64,000 nt of DNA, taken from assembly GCA_025024175.1 (NCBI GenBank), contig QCXZ01000003.1, forward strand, positions 15,644,392 through 15,708,391, read 5' to 3'. Under the pieces are notes generated by a model. It searched no databases, had not been told where the DNA came from, and worked only from the letters and a program-made list of their open reading frames with translations. The translations under genes and the position numbers were made by a program. Shown one piece after another: positions 33,960-47,100 of the stretch. The stretch is from Rhyzopertha dominica. Its lineage: Eukaryota; Arthropoda; Insecta; Coleoptera; Bostrichidae. Every line of letters begins with the position of its first letter. Position 1 is the stretch's first letter.

Positions 33960-36900
33960 GGCGGAACTCTGGAAAGCGCTCCTTTTAAGATGAACCAATA
34001 ACTAGATCTTTAAATACAGGTATTAGACCCATAACGTCTAAACGAAATATTAATTAAAATATTATACTTTGAGCTAATGCTCTTACACTGATAAAAATAT
34101 TAAAATAATAATAAATAAAAATTAAGTTTAATGCTGCAAACAAAATCTAGTTAAAATATTATTGTATTTTGTGAACGGCTTAGAACATCTGCACTCCGGG
34201 AGAAGTTAAGATGTCTCAAAGCTGGAGGTAAGCTTGAGAGGCAATCTGAATACAGACGCCTGAAACATTATAATTAAAGTCTTGAGAATGGCTGGCCGAT
34301 CAAAAATAGTATTTGCTCGACTTCCTTTAATCCCGAATGCGAGGGTATGACTGCCTTAGCATCTGAACGTAAATGGAGATTTATTTCCAGCGCTTTAATA
34401 ATACGCACTCAAGGATCCAGTTCCGTCTGCCAGGCAGACTGAGTGCAAACAGCGTTTTAATATACATACCTGCAATTTTAGTATTAGCCTCAAGGATCTA
34501 TTACGTCGTGCATCGCCATTTGATATTTAATCCTCGTAATCTGCGCATAACGAGAATATTTCCGTAACTGCAAAGGGAAGGGCAATCGTGTTACCTACAG
34601 AACGAGCAAGAGCAATCCGAAGGCAGGGGTTTACTTTAATGCACTTTAAGCCAACCGCTGCGCTTACCGCTCGACCTGTCCCATAGCCATATTTCGTTTT
34701 GGTAATAACTACACCGCGCTTTGAAATGTGAACCACCAGCAGTGCTAAAGCCCAGAAGCTGACGCAGCGATTTCCTGGGGGGAACTGGGTAGCTATTACA
34801 ACCTGCGTCCACCCTGAAAGATGACAGGATATTAGAGACTATTGAATTTAATGACGGTGACGTAATATGCACTTATACTTTACATGTTGAGTAGCTATTA
34901 GGTGACGAAAACAAATTTAATTCGATGTCATTTAGTATAGAAAACTGTCATGTACCTAGCGCATAATAGTGTCTTATTACCAAACAGAGTTTGTGTATCA
35001 TTCCTTAAACCCATCATCTGTGGATGTAGAGCAAAAGATGAATAGATTGGTTTAATAGGTAGATACAATAAAGAACTTATTAACCAATAACAGAGATGTA
35101 ACACCCCATCGAAGGTTTCTGCCTTATGGAATATAAAACACCATATTCTTTGAACGGATGTACCAACATAACGAATAACCGCAATATAATCATCTGTTAT
35201 GTGTCAATAGGACTCGGTAAATTTTGTCATGTGCTGTATTTATACGTGCCTAAGTCTTGCAGGTCCTCAACTGTAAGATATCTACCAAGGTTTGATACCT
35301 CTATCAGACAAAATTTGTGGTGTAAAAGATATTGTGGCGCGAATACAACTGAAACCCATCTGTATATAATTGCTATGAATTCTCACATTTAAGAAAGAAA
35401 ATTAAAACTGATATTAGCAACACTCATAAGAAAAATTTAAACAAATGGAAGATAAATTGAAAGCTGATCCTTCAAAGTTTTTGTCACTTATTTGAAGCAG
35501 GACAGATACGTCTGCGATATCCAGTAGTGGAGCAGATTGAAACGGGGGGCACAGTAAGATATTCACGATATCTTGAACATCCAAGAGGTTTAAAATTCGC
35601 GCCATCAAGAGTGAGTAGTGTTGGCCGGTGGCCAGTGGCCACATGTAATTGTATGATCGGCGCGCTCAGTTGCGGCAGTAACGAGAACGACGTTGCACAT
35701 TACGGCGAACAAAAGTAAATTTCTGGTGAGTTCCACTAATTTAAATAAACGCCTCAGATTACATCGCACGAGCTTTGTATTTTTGTCTTGGGAACAGCAG
35801 AGGTATTGGATTGCGCTCGATGTTACATATGTCCATTAAGGTAGTAGCCAATTGCAAAATATAACCTTAGATATTGCTGCATGCAGTGTGGGGCAGAGTG
35901 AAACACTGACTTACTGTGTCTTACGTCTGTTTTGCAGGCATTTTCTGAATAGAAAGAAGCAAGTAGCTAGTGAACGTCACCGTGAAAAACGATCTTGACG
36001 GTTGCGCTCGAATTAGTCTGTCTGAATATTCCGCCAAGAGAACAGCTCACTAGTCCACTACAGTGTTAAGACCCCTGTTCATTCTAGTAAGAATATTTCT
36101 TTATGATATATGGGGCTTCCGTAAACCCTCTATTCTCCTCTATCATTTGCACGTTTTCTGAATGTAGACATACTAATATATCAAGGAAATGCCACTGCAG
36201 CAAATCAAAAAGTATATCAAAAAACTAGAAAAATCAGATCGACTCTTGCCTTAATAAAAACAAACTTGTAACAAAATTTATCAAAATATCTAGGTATCAG
36301 TTAGTACCTATACTTAACTGCGTAACTTAACAGCCTTGCTGTGTATTTTATCTAATAGGTAATGAATGGACCACAACACACTTTGAACTTAATTTATTTA
36401 CTTAATGTCAAGATGTCCATTTTTGTGCAATCGCACAAACTCATCAATGCAGTAGGAATTCATCTGCTTCTATGTTAGTATCATCACCTTTATATTTTAT
36501 ACGTATTTTTAGTGAAGTGTTTAGTGTTAAGGGATATCCGACCAGCTATCGTTTTTGATAGGATCATGTGGAGGATCAAGAAGATGACCATTATCTGGAT
36601 CAATATTATTACTTTATACATAATGCGTCATCCAGCTTTTGTTAGCAGAAGGTCGGAAATCAATGAAAATATTTTAGTTTATTTTGGTTACTAGCGGTAG
36701 TTTATTTCTAATTAACTTAATTGTTGCTGTGATATCACTAACCTTGTTCACTTACTAGTGGGTGAATATTCTTGTCAAAATCTGTTATTAACATGTCACC
36801 ACAAACCGCCAAAGAATTCAAGTATCTCCATCGCGAAGGAGACGCCAGCGTTCACCGAATTCCAGCACGAATTCCTTGCATAAACAGCGTAACACTGTTA

Positions 36901-37460
36901 ACTTGTCGGAGTGTTTTTGAAGTGTACGCAATTGTCGGGTGGTAATTTAATTCCCTGCACGCTATCCGTTCGAACAACGGTTTGAACGATTCTTAACTAA
37001 AATTGGATAGAAGCGGTTAACGCCCAAGCTGTTTTGCTTATAAACACTGACAATTTGCGTTTTAGGGGCTTTTTATGGTCGGTAAGCGTGCGGCAAATTA
37101 CGCCTTGATGTTATTCTGTGCGTGCGAAAACATTTGCGGGATGAGTTGACAACGAGCGGACTAACCGAGTATTTGAGCGTATAACTTGTGTCGGTTATAT
37201 AATATTCGTTTGGCAAATAACCTTAAAGTTTTCACGTTCTTTGGAATTTATTGTTCTCAGATTATATTTGCACACTGTACTGCATTATGTGTACCTGTAT
37301 AACGTGAATGCAGTAATAGATACTAAATAGAAGAGCATATTTTCGTTGACATGATTTATTTTGAAAAAGAAAAAAATGGACGTTTTAAGCGAATTGACGT
37401 TTTGTTCTTAAGGCAAATATGGAACTAACATGATAACAAAACTTGTCATTAATAATGTGT
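33960..37460. other. non-coding interval with GC-richer islands
   Basis: No recognised genes. GC-richer, non-repetitive islands lie at about 34370-34870 and 36800-37150; they lack clear open frames and are candidates for conserved regulatory DNA. A small palindrome, GTCTGCCAGGCAGAC, lies near 34427. Confidence 0.45.
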
Positions 37461-37464
37461 ATTT

Positions 37465-37790
37465 CCTTCTCTTGCATTGATGACTGCTTAAAGTCGTCGT
37501 GGCACACTTTGAATTTTGCGGATCACATTCTGATTGATGTTATGCAATTCCTGCAGTAGCAACTGTCTCAGCTCTTGAGCAGTTCTTGGGGCTGGTGTAT
37601 GTCTTCCGATTCGTTGTCCCAACTCGTCCCAGACATTTTCGATGGGATTCATGGCTGGAAGACGGGTTGGCCAGTAAAAGCGCGTGAATTCTACCTCACC
37701 TATATACTCCCTAACTATTCTAGCTGTGTGGTCTCACATTATATTGCATAAAAATGCCTTGTTCCCCCATATTCACCACACCGAGAGAAA
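37465..37790 (-). pseudogene. Tc1-type transposase C-terminal fragment
   Basis: Minus strand, open from 37733 to a stop at 37488: TARIVREYIGEVEFTRFYWP, then MNPIENVWDELGQRIGRH, then the C-terminal ELRQLLLQELHNI. This matches the end of Tc1 (DD34E) transposases, with the catalytic Glu kept in IEN. Just upstream the expected QDN-x-RPH motif reads QYN in a shifted frame, so the second catalytic Asp is lost. No terminal repeats found nearby. Confidence 0.85.
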
Positions 37791-37799
37791 TTGATTGTT

Positions 37800-40700
37800 A
37801 CCAACAACAAAGTTTTATTTGTTAGAGATTAATTTGCTGTAGTAATGAATTGTCCTTTGTAAATACCAAACAATTTCTTGCTTGTTGTTTGAGTTTGCAA
37901 AAATCATATTGTTGTTAGTACCAAACTAAACTTTGTTACCACACATAACATAACATTTTTAAACAAATATTTAATATTATACATTTATGAAAAATATTTA
38001 ATTTTTAATATTTATACATCTTTTGCATATACATTTTGAAATATTTAAGCCCTTCGTTACTATTATAATAATTATAAATTTTTGTTCCACCATTCCCATT
38101 TCATAGGTCTCTTTCTGTTATTTGCTTCAAAACTGTATATCTACATTAATAATAAAGATATTGGCGTGAATTAAAAAACGAAAATGTTCAGGAAAGATGA
38201 GGCTAGTTTAATTCCAGTTGACATCTGCAGTTGTAGCTGGTGCATCTCTTAAGGAATTGTAAATTTAAACACCCTTCAAATTGATCGTAAAATGCTCCCC
38301 AATCTTCAATACAAAAAAATAGCAGAAATATTTTCTCCAACTTTCCTTCAAAAGGTTGTTTAACCACTAATGCACCTTTCTGAGAAATTTTATTTACTCT
38401 TAACTTTCTACAAACAGTGCTTCGTTGTTAATTGACTTCAGAATTGTCAGATAGGTAGTGTTGACATTTAATTATGTTCATATCATCCCAACAATTTTAA
38501 AATTAGATTGAAGCATTGTAACCCCTTATGGCCCTGTAAATTTTTAACACGCCTTGTAAACAAAATACATGCATCGACAAAAATAAATCTGTTTGCCAAG
38601 CGCGCCGCTCACTTTTGTTACATAAGTGTTTGTTGACCCCAACATTGATGGACTGCATAGTTATAAAACACCCGAACCACCTAGAATTCGCACAATTAGT
38701 CATTTTCGTATTCAACTTCGAGGAAGGAGGTTCTGTGCCTGATACGGATAGCAATACGTTGATATCTGGGAGAATACATCAAGCGTAAGTCTGTTGTGCT
38801 AGTCTTTTCTAATCTATTATTCCACAATTTCTTATCTAAACGTAGTTCAATTGAATTCAACCAAACACAAACATCTATGGTCCAGGCAACCATTTTCATT
38901 GACCCATGAAGATCATTATATAAATTAAATCAAGTCAGATATTACAAACTTTGTTCTGTTAGACCACTGCAATATTAGATTCAGTAGTCACCAAACGCAA
39001 ATAACTTAAGAGGTGTACAAAATCAGTTCATGTCCCGAGCAGTACGATTCTCGAGAAGGATCCGTGAGGTTCGATCATTCCCGAAGTTAACGAACACACC
39101 CATCCTTTCCCAGTTAAACCGGGATATCTACAGATCGTGACCACGTTGACCTGGCGCAATTGCATACTGCGGGTGCTTTATTAGCTGCAGTGGCATGATT
39201 GTTGGGATATCCCGCTTCCCATATTTCCCCGCCGTTCGTAATTAGGGAATGGTTTAGAAACTGCAGCCCGTTCGGCTCGGGAATTTTACTGCTCCGCTTT
39301 AGACTCTGTCGCCCTCATTTCTTTGATCGCATCACTCATTACTTCCCAGTTTTAACTTGTTCACTAACTAATCAAAACTTGAAGTCCCTTTGTCGCGATG
39401 GACTCTCATTGGCGCACTAGCACTGTCTACCAAAGGCACGATATACTCACTCGATTGTGACAGAGGGGCTCTGAAAGCCTAACCGATGGAGATATCTAGA
39501 TGAGGACCCACGCCCATTGACAGCCAACACATTGAAATTATTTGTCCTCTTGTCAGTCTTGTAGGTTTCGTATGCTGGTTTTTTGTGCACTTCAGTTTGC
39601 ACTCTTTATTTTATGATATCACTGGTTATTCATTAATTTAATAGTTTAATAATAATATAAAGCTAATATTAATCATTAGTACCTGCTATTCTCGTGAATC
39701 TTGTTTTGTCTTTAAAGGTAAAGCAAAATATTGCAGTGGTCCGTAGATAATCTCCTAAAAAATTAAATAGGTCTTTGACTAGATTAGTACTGCTTTCTTT
39801 TATATTTTATAGGCTATAATTACTGTACTTCTAGAACACAAAGATGTTTAGAAACATTTATGTGTTTCAGACTGCTAACCGTCCATTTATATTTTTAATT
39901 TGCTACTGTATTGTTGTTATGGACAACGAGCAGGGAGGATAAGGTGGAGTTTCTGTAAAGCGAATGTAATTGCAGAAGCTTTCTCCTCTTATAAAGTTGA
40001 TATCTGTAAATATTTGGATCACCGGCGTCCTCTGCTAAAATAACAAATGATATTTTGTTATTGAGCGAATGAAAAAAAATTTAGATGTAGGTTAATTCAA
40101 ATATTCCGGGAGGAAAAAGGTTAGGAGAATTTCGGTCTCAATTTATTGAGATTGAGACTGAAAATATTTATAAGTTAGCTTAGAAAGAGATACTGCACTT
40201 CCTTAAGAAGGTAGAACTACGATAAGCTACGGTGCGGACATAGTGGATCGAAAGGTCTAAGTGCAGCTCCCCACCCATTCACAGGTTTGCACCGCAGAAG
40301 ATAGAATAGAATAGAATAGAACATCAACAATTCTTGCAGATTCATGTTGCCCCTGACCATCTTGTAACAGCACTACAATTCTTGCTACAGCAATAACAGC
40401 AATAGGGTCTAAAGGCATTATGAGCGTGTTAAATCACTACGGCTTGCTATTGTTAGGGTTTTCACGGAGAAGTCGTCAGCAATCTGGAAAAATATGCACA
40501 GACATTTGAAATTGATATTTGTCCAATTAGTGCAATTGCAGATTTTTCATAGTAGTCGTACAAACAGTGACCCTTTATTACAATAATTCTATTTCTAATA
40601 ATTAAAGTGACAGTTGTCATGCCGTAGAAGACAATTGCTCAATGCCCTTATAATATAATTATTAGTACCAAAATTATTGCCAACTTCGTAAATGACCTCA

Positions 40701-40830
40701 ATTTGATGCTTGCCAGTGTATAATACAAAAAAGTTATTTGTCCGGATGTAAGAAAATTTCTACAGTTTTTGTTATACTATTTTGTTGTTGTTTTCTCTTA
40801 TTTCCGCTATTCTTTCTAACTGTGGAGTGA
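37800..40830. other. non-coding interval with one island and an ATAGA tail
   Basis: A GC-richer, non-repetitive island spans about 39040-39420 and may be conserved regulatory DNA. A minus-strand frame at 38696-38899 is faintly reminiscent of a piggyBac C-terminal region but too weak to call. Other frames look like noise. Confidence 0.45.
40299..40322 (+). repeat. (ATAGA)4 short tandem, possible LINE tail
   Basis: Four tandem ATAGA units follow a GC-richer stretch (40225-40295). Short pentamer tails of this kind end some insect LINEs, but no LINE coding sequence is visible upstream. Confidence 0.55.
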
Positions 40831-40839
40831 AGATAAATA

Positions 40840-41170
40840 GGAAACAAGGAGAGCGGCTGGACAACCCAGACGCACTATAGCCACTTTAAGACCTCTGTTT
40901 ATCAGAGAAAATTCCTCTATCGGTCTCCAGACCAGTTCCTTAAGAGGAGGGCAGTCCTTCTAGGAAGCTGGCCTGTTCAGCGATGAACTGTCATTCTATT
41001 TCGGCAATGGAACGGTGAGAAGACGTCGTGGAGAGATAAATGAAGTTGTGTTGCAGTAAAGGTTTGGGAAGGAATTGCTTGTGGGAGCAGATCTCCATTG
41101 GTGGGACGAAGTTGGCGTCATTGTCTCGGCATTTGTTCGGAGGAAGACTCGCAAATTGCCGCATAACTTC
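40840..41170 (+). pseudogene. Tc1-type transposase central fragment
   Basis: Plus strand: LFSDELSFYFGNGTVRRRRGE near 40975-41040 matches the region around the first catalytic Asp of Tc1 transposases (usual form VLFSDESRF...V-R-RRGE). A stop follows at Q-stop-RFG. Upstream, RLDNPDAL-like sequence fits the preceding helix but has stops. It runs opposite to the 37.5-kb fragment and may be an unrelated insertion. Confidence 0.7.
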
Positions 41171-41179
41171 AAAGACTCT

Positions 41180-43125
41180 AGTTCACCTCCAATATGAAAT
41201 TTGAAGAAGAATTTCTCCAAGTAGAAGTAAACGACCTCATTACTTCTATACCTAAATAAACAAATGAAAGCAGCAGAAGCCGATATCATCAAACACATTG
41301 TTAATTTTTTTTGCAATATTTGTTATGTTCACATTTTAATTATTTTATAGTATATCGTTAGGACCATAATGTGTTAAAAATATAAATTAAAAATTATCAG
41401 TATTGGTTTGTTGAGTTTCTAAAGTCACGCAATATATACCTACACATGTAGGTATTATTTAGTCCATTTCCGTTTGGCATATTTTAATCTTGAAATTGAC
41501 GGTGCTGTTTGCTTATGAGCATATTCTTAAGCTGTCTTTTCAGTATGATGAAGGGCGGAGCTCTTGTCAGTAAAAATGATAATTGCCTTTAATACAATGT
41601 TTTATATTTATACCCTTTTGGTTATTTTTATATCTAAATTCAACATTTGCTGTATGAATTTATTATTTAATCATGGAGCATGGAATAATGTAGCACTGCC
41701 GAATTTGCAGTTTAAACTAGTGATCCCTTTGATTACTCTTTAGTCTAGTCTCAGACACGTGAACTTTTTTGTCCACCAAGGTTTAATTAGTAATCTGACT
41801 GGGATTTATTTTAGGCATTTCATTTACGTAGGTGCGGTCCAAGGATGGACCCCTGACCTAGTGTGTGTCTAGTTTAACAACTTTTGATCGCGATTTCTTC
41901 GGATTTGCTCGCTTGCAAATTGTGGTCGACGCCGTCCAATGATTTAGAAGAACGTACGTACATCTTTGCTACCACCGCACGTCACGTCTGGTAAATGACT
42001 CTGTTGATGTATCCATGATTGTAAAATGTTGTCATATGTATACAGCAGCATAGATATTGAACTGTAATTGTATCGCTTTTGTAGAGAACAATAATACTTT
42101 ACTAATTAAGTACGTATTGAATTGTGTCACCACATCCACATTATATTTTGGTAATTTAATTAATATACAGGATGTCTTCGCTAAGACGGAACGGAGTTTA
42201 GCTCCCTTGATATTAAACATAAAGACATCAAGGTTTTATCAATTTAACCAACAAGTGCGCAGAAAATATTTTCACTTATAGGTACAGGGTGTCGCATTTT
42301 TTCCGGGAGCCACTCAACCTGCGCGTGTTTTTTTAACAAAAAAAAGCTCAATCAGTTTCTACCCGATTGTCATTCTGGTTACCGCGTGGTTGATCCCTTA
42401 AAGGTTAAATTTCAAACTGGAATGTCAATGAATCTCTCTGATTTGAACAGAATCATGGTTGTTGGTAAGCCTACACCCGCGCACCCGTTCACCAATTTAT
42501 TCATGCAAATAGATCGTTTGCTTTTATCGAAACAAAAGTACACTTGCATCAACGGCAGCGTAGGTTTGTTATTATATGTAAATATAGCAGAGTGCGCGTT
42601 CTGCCAGTCAGGTGAAGTGGAAGTTCTGTAAGAGCAATTTATGCTCGAAGCAGTACTTAAATGTAAGAAAAGGCGAGGGCCAAAGTCAACATTATCATAC
42701 CCGGCTCTAGCGCGCAAACAGCTCTTCGTACTTAGTCTACTCAGACTTTTTTAAACGATGGATTAATATAACTCGCCTTGTTATCGCAAGACTAACTATA
42801 TGAAGCAATTAATAATCTGGTATCAATTTTATCGGGTTTAATGTATTAGTAACGGCAAATATTTGCGCCTGTTGCTTTTATATGAAAGTGAGTCCAGCAT
42901 TGAAACAACTCTAATTCCCAGAGACGATTACTGTTAATCCTCTTCTAGAAGGTTCAGCTCATTATAATTTAATGAAAGGCAGCAAATGGGCGACTTATCT
43001 TTTCCAGTTTAAAGCTAACATTATTTTAGGGATTGTATTGTTTATTTTTCGTCGATACAGTTGTTTATTCGCTTGCTAGTCAGCTGTTACTTTCATATAT
43101 ACACTGTGTCCGCTGCTTGGTATAA
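41180..43125. other. non-coding interval with two transposon ends
   Basis: ATACAGGATGTC at 42166 and TACAGGGTGTCGC at 42283 are transposon-type termini in the same orientation. Overlapping frames at 42386-42717 on both strands (81 and 101 codons) start without ATG and are unrecognised. Confidence 0.45.
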
Positions 43126-43132
43126 CATGTAT

Positions 43133-44180
43133 ATCCAACTAGCAATTTACACTTTTATAATAGTCAGGCAAACGTTTATAAAACAATTTTTATGCAACAA
43201 TGATCCTGTAAACATTGTCACAGCGCTTATAGAATGCTTAGAGACGCAAATTAGGCGCACCTAAATAAAATATTTTAGTTCTGTACAGTATTTTATAATG
43301 ATTTTAGTAGGTATTATAGAAAGTTGCATAAATATTTACATAGGTGTTATAAATGTTATCATAAAACAGTAATAAAGTGGTTTTATAGCCACTTATTATA
43401 AAACAGTTTTATAGATGTTACAGCATTACATATTGTGCAACTTCAAACTGATTTTTTACTATTACAACTGATTTGGCGGAGAACGAACGATTTATTTCTT
43501 AATCGTTCGCTAAAGTTGCAAACTACTCCTTTCCTGTAAAATAAAATATGTTCGCAGACCGAAATATACATATAAATAGTGTTGACTTCATACTATCTTT
43601 ATCTTGTAGTCACATGAATATACTACCAAATAAAATTTTCTGTGAAACATTATACTTATATGTGCACAAGATTTTTAAACGGCTCAAAAATAATAAGTAC
43701 TTTTCAAACTAAAATAATTCCTTAAAAATACGAAAAACCTTTTTATTCATGTGGCATCGTAAACCTATCTGGACTATTTATAAACCTCCTTTTGTAATCA
43801 AATTTTTCTAAACATAACTTTTCTATGTTATGTTTTGGTAAAAAATAATTTAAGTTGGCTTTACTAAATGTATGTGTTATATAACACATTTATCACTAAA
43901 GAAATACCTATACAACAACAATGTTTTTTACATGGTTGAATGAAGGCTTAATATAATAGATATCCAGAAGAAGATAATTCTTTGTTGAATAATACATTTT
44001 TAAACCCTTTATAATATAGTTTGCTATATAAAAGGTTTTGTAAACGTTTATAAAATGAGTATAAAACCATTCTTAACACTAAATTATATAACCATTTTAT
44101 CTTCTGAAGCTGTATAGTCGCAACGGAAATCCTTATAAAATAAAACAGGCATCAGGGAACAATAATAAATTAAATATGTA
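43133..44180 (+). repeat. dispersed repeat R3, TTATAAAA-rich, plus copy
   Basis: Colinear with the reverse complement of 62590-63765. Shared blocks include CCAACTAGCAA at one end, AACATTGTCACA, GATTTGGCGGAGAA, TGTAGTCACATGAA, TTTTTATTCATGTGGCATC and AACAATAATAAA at the other end. TTATAAAA or TTTTATAA occurs many times in both orientations, often as a GTTTATAAAAC-like near-palindrome. No conserved coding frame, terminal repeats or tRNA head were found. Class unknown. Confidence 0.8.
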
Positions 44181-44189
44181 TTAAGGAGC

Positions 44190-47100
44190 CTTTACAGTGT
44201 AGTGAACCTCCCTCGTATATGTTGTGTAAGCAAGGAGTTCTCAGGGTGATAATAATGACTCAAGCAGGATGCACGCCGAACTGCGCGGTAACTTTCTTAG
44301 AAATCAATTCTCAATGAAGTTCCTTCACAAAGAGTTCAATCATATAGCGCCGGCTTCTCACACCAAGAGGCCTTGATCATATCATCCACCCAATGAGAAG
44401 GTGGGAATTGGCGATCGAAGGTTAAAACAAAAGTCAAATTCAAGAATCTCCCATCAGCCGTCATCAAGTTAGGTTGTACAAGAGAGTCTCCTCTCAGTCA
44501 ACACCAAGTTAAGATGAAAAAATTGAGTATTAAGAAATTCCAAGTATCATATTACTGTTTCGATCTTAAGTCAAAAATTTTAAAAGTTCTTCGTCGGGTC
44601 TCAAGTTTGATTTTCAGCCATATAACGTTGAGTTGAAGATCCCAGGGTAAGTTTGGGAAGAATAGTAGGAATCCATACTCCGGTGGGCGTAATTCCAGGG
44701 TATAGAAGTCTGTGCAGCTACGAATTACTTGGTTTGGACCCATCACACTAAAGTGGATTACTAGATACCTTATACCGTGGTGAGTCAATAAGTTTGCTTA
44801 CTCCTGCTTAAGTCATCAACACCGTCTGTCTAGACACAAAAGATCAAATAATGTTCTTGCAATTTGTGTGTCAATTGTCAGTTTCCAAGGAAACTTACTC
44901 TGTTTTTATTACTTTATTTTTTCATTGTTATAATACTTTATTTTATTCAGCTCATATTAAACTACTAAACTTTAATAAATAAAAATTCTTTAGGTTTCGT
45001 AAAAATCCGCAGAAGCCAAAGACAAGGTAAGTGCGCTTTTTTCTTATCAGCGCTAGTATAAATACAATTTAAAAGACTTATTTAATAGCGAACAAAATAT
45101 TATTATATTGGTGGCAAAAGGTAGGAATAGTAAATACCATTAGCACCCCCACCAATTTTTAGTGTTCGTCGTTCGATTATTACAACAGCATAAGCAATGG
45201 CCGATAGAAACAGTCCAGCTATTGACACATCTTATACTTCTACTATTAGATATAGTAGTGTTAATACTGTCGGCGGTGGATAAACAAATGCAGCTTAATA
45301 TGTTATCGCTCTCGTGTCCTATAAATTAATTAGAACTGTTATCTGTTACATTGCTACACTATTAAGTCCGACTTTCTGAAATATGATGCAGTCGCTTTTG
45401 AACACAAAATCTCAGAACTTTCCTTAATCTTACGCTCCAGTTGCTTATTTTACAAAAAGATGCAGCAAACTTATTTTCCCGCTTAGGTAGGAGACTACAG
45501 ATATTAAGTTGCTTTCGACGAAAGTTTCAGAGTCGTCATCTTATCACCTTACTCGACAGCATGCGCGCACACTTGTTATGTAGTCAATTCATGTTTAGGC
45601 GAATAAAGTGAATTATTAGAAAGCTCAAACTTCGCGTTATCTTTCTACACCAACCGGAAACTGAGTAGGGCCAGATTAAATTCTAACAAGGAAACATTAT
45701 AATAAGCCATAATTTCCCTTTGTAACTTCAATCTATTCAAATATTTAATTAATTTAAATCCGTTCATCCCTTTTGATTAAAGCTCTCTCTTTTGCGTATT
45801 CAAATCTTGTCTCACGTGCTTCCCTAGCTTGCAGGCCCGTTTAGAGTTCCACAGCCACCCTAGTTGGGGAGAGGGAGAATTTCCACAGGTATAGCAGGCA
45901 GATTTGCATGAATATGAAACACAGTTCAATTGTTCTTCGCGACGGCAGTTCCAGCTTAATAAGCACTTAATTTAACGGAACATATTTTCAGCGCGGGTCG
46001 CCTTGTTAACGTTGGCGCAAGAAGTTATTTATGGTGCATCCATGTCTACATAATATTTCATTTAGGCACGCATGCCGCGGTGCAAGCTAAACAGTGAAAA
46101 AGCGCTGCAACTTGCGAGAGTTACAGCCTGACGCGGGAAAATGAGATGTTATCAGAGCAAACCACAACCCTGCAACAATGATGGCAAAAACACTGCATAC
46201 GCTTTACATTCAGCTGAAAAACAGGGGCAAAATAAAGGCACTGCAATGTTAATTTTTACCCCGGCTTGATATTTTATACTTACTAAAAATGACGTAACCA
46301 GACTATATAAAAAGATTATCATTTAAGTAATCTTAAGAGTAACCTTAAAGTCTTCCATTCAGATTTGTTAAAAACAAAGCAGACCGCAAGGAATAACCAT
46401 ACTTTTTTAAATCTTAGGTAAAAGTATAACTTAAATTTAAATTACTTCTGTCTGATTCTTCTTCCGTCAACAGTAGCCTGTGGAATGATGTAAGAACCCA
46501 GGGTGAATCAGTTGGGTTTAAAAGTTCCATTTTTGAATTTGTTAGAGAGATCGCTTCAAGACATCAGATAATTTGATAAATAACTGCACGTCTTATACCC
46601 TGTTATCTGTTGATTATAAATATCAATGCTTTCAAGTTAAAATATAAAAGCTTTTTTAAGCAGCCTCTATTTTATTGAAAATCTGTTTACCAAATCTTAC
46701 ATTCAAAAATTCTAAAAAACAGGTTATTCATCATGCGTAAATAAAGCATTTTACACACGCAAGGCTCATTCACGACTTGATATTCCCCAAGTCACACGTA
46801 GACACTTTGGACACTGCGATAAACAACGTCTGAAGATAGTAATCGCATTTCAGCTCGAATACAAACTTGTAATTTTTGCAGTGTATCTACGTATACGTAT
46901 GATGTGGTGTATAGTATGGTGAATTCCTCGTATAGTCTAGAGTTTCTTAATTGATAAATATGTTCAAACAATTAAGTTAATCTTGAATTACGAGAAAGAC
47001 AATTAAAAATAAATTTAACGTAATGCTTTCGACCCTCACTAATATTCAAATACCGAGGATTTATCCTCTAATAAAATTGCACAAAAATAATTACCCCATC

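Noticed and set aside
38696..38899. Possible piggyBac C-terminal fragment on the minus strand
   Set aside because: Only a loose W-x-ID-x-x-V resemblance; no second motif.
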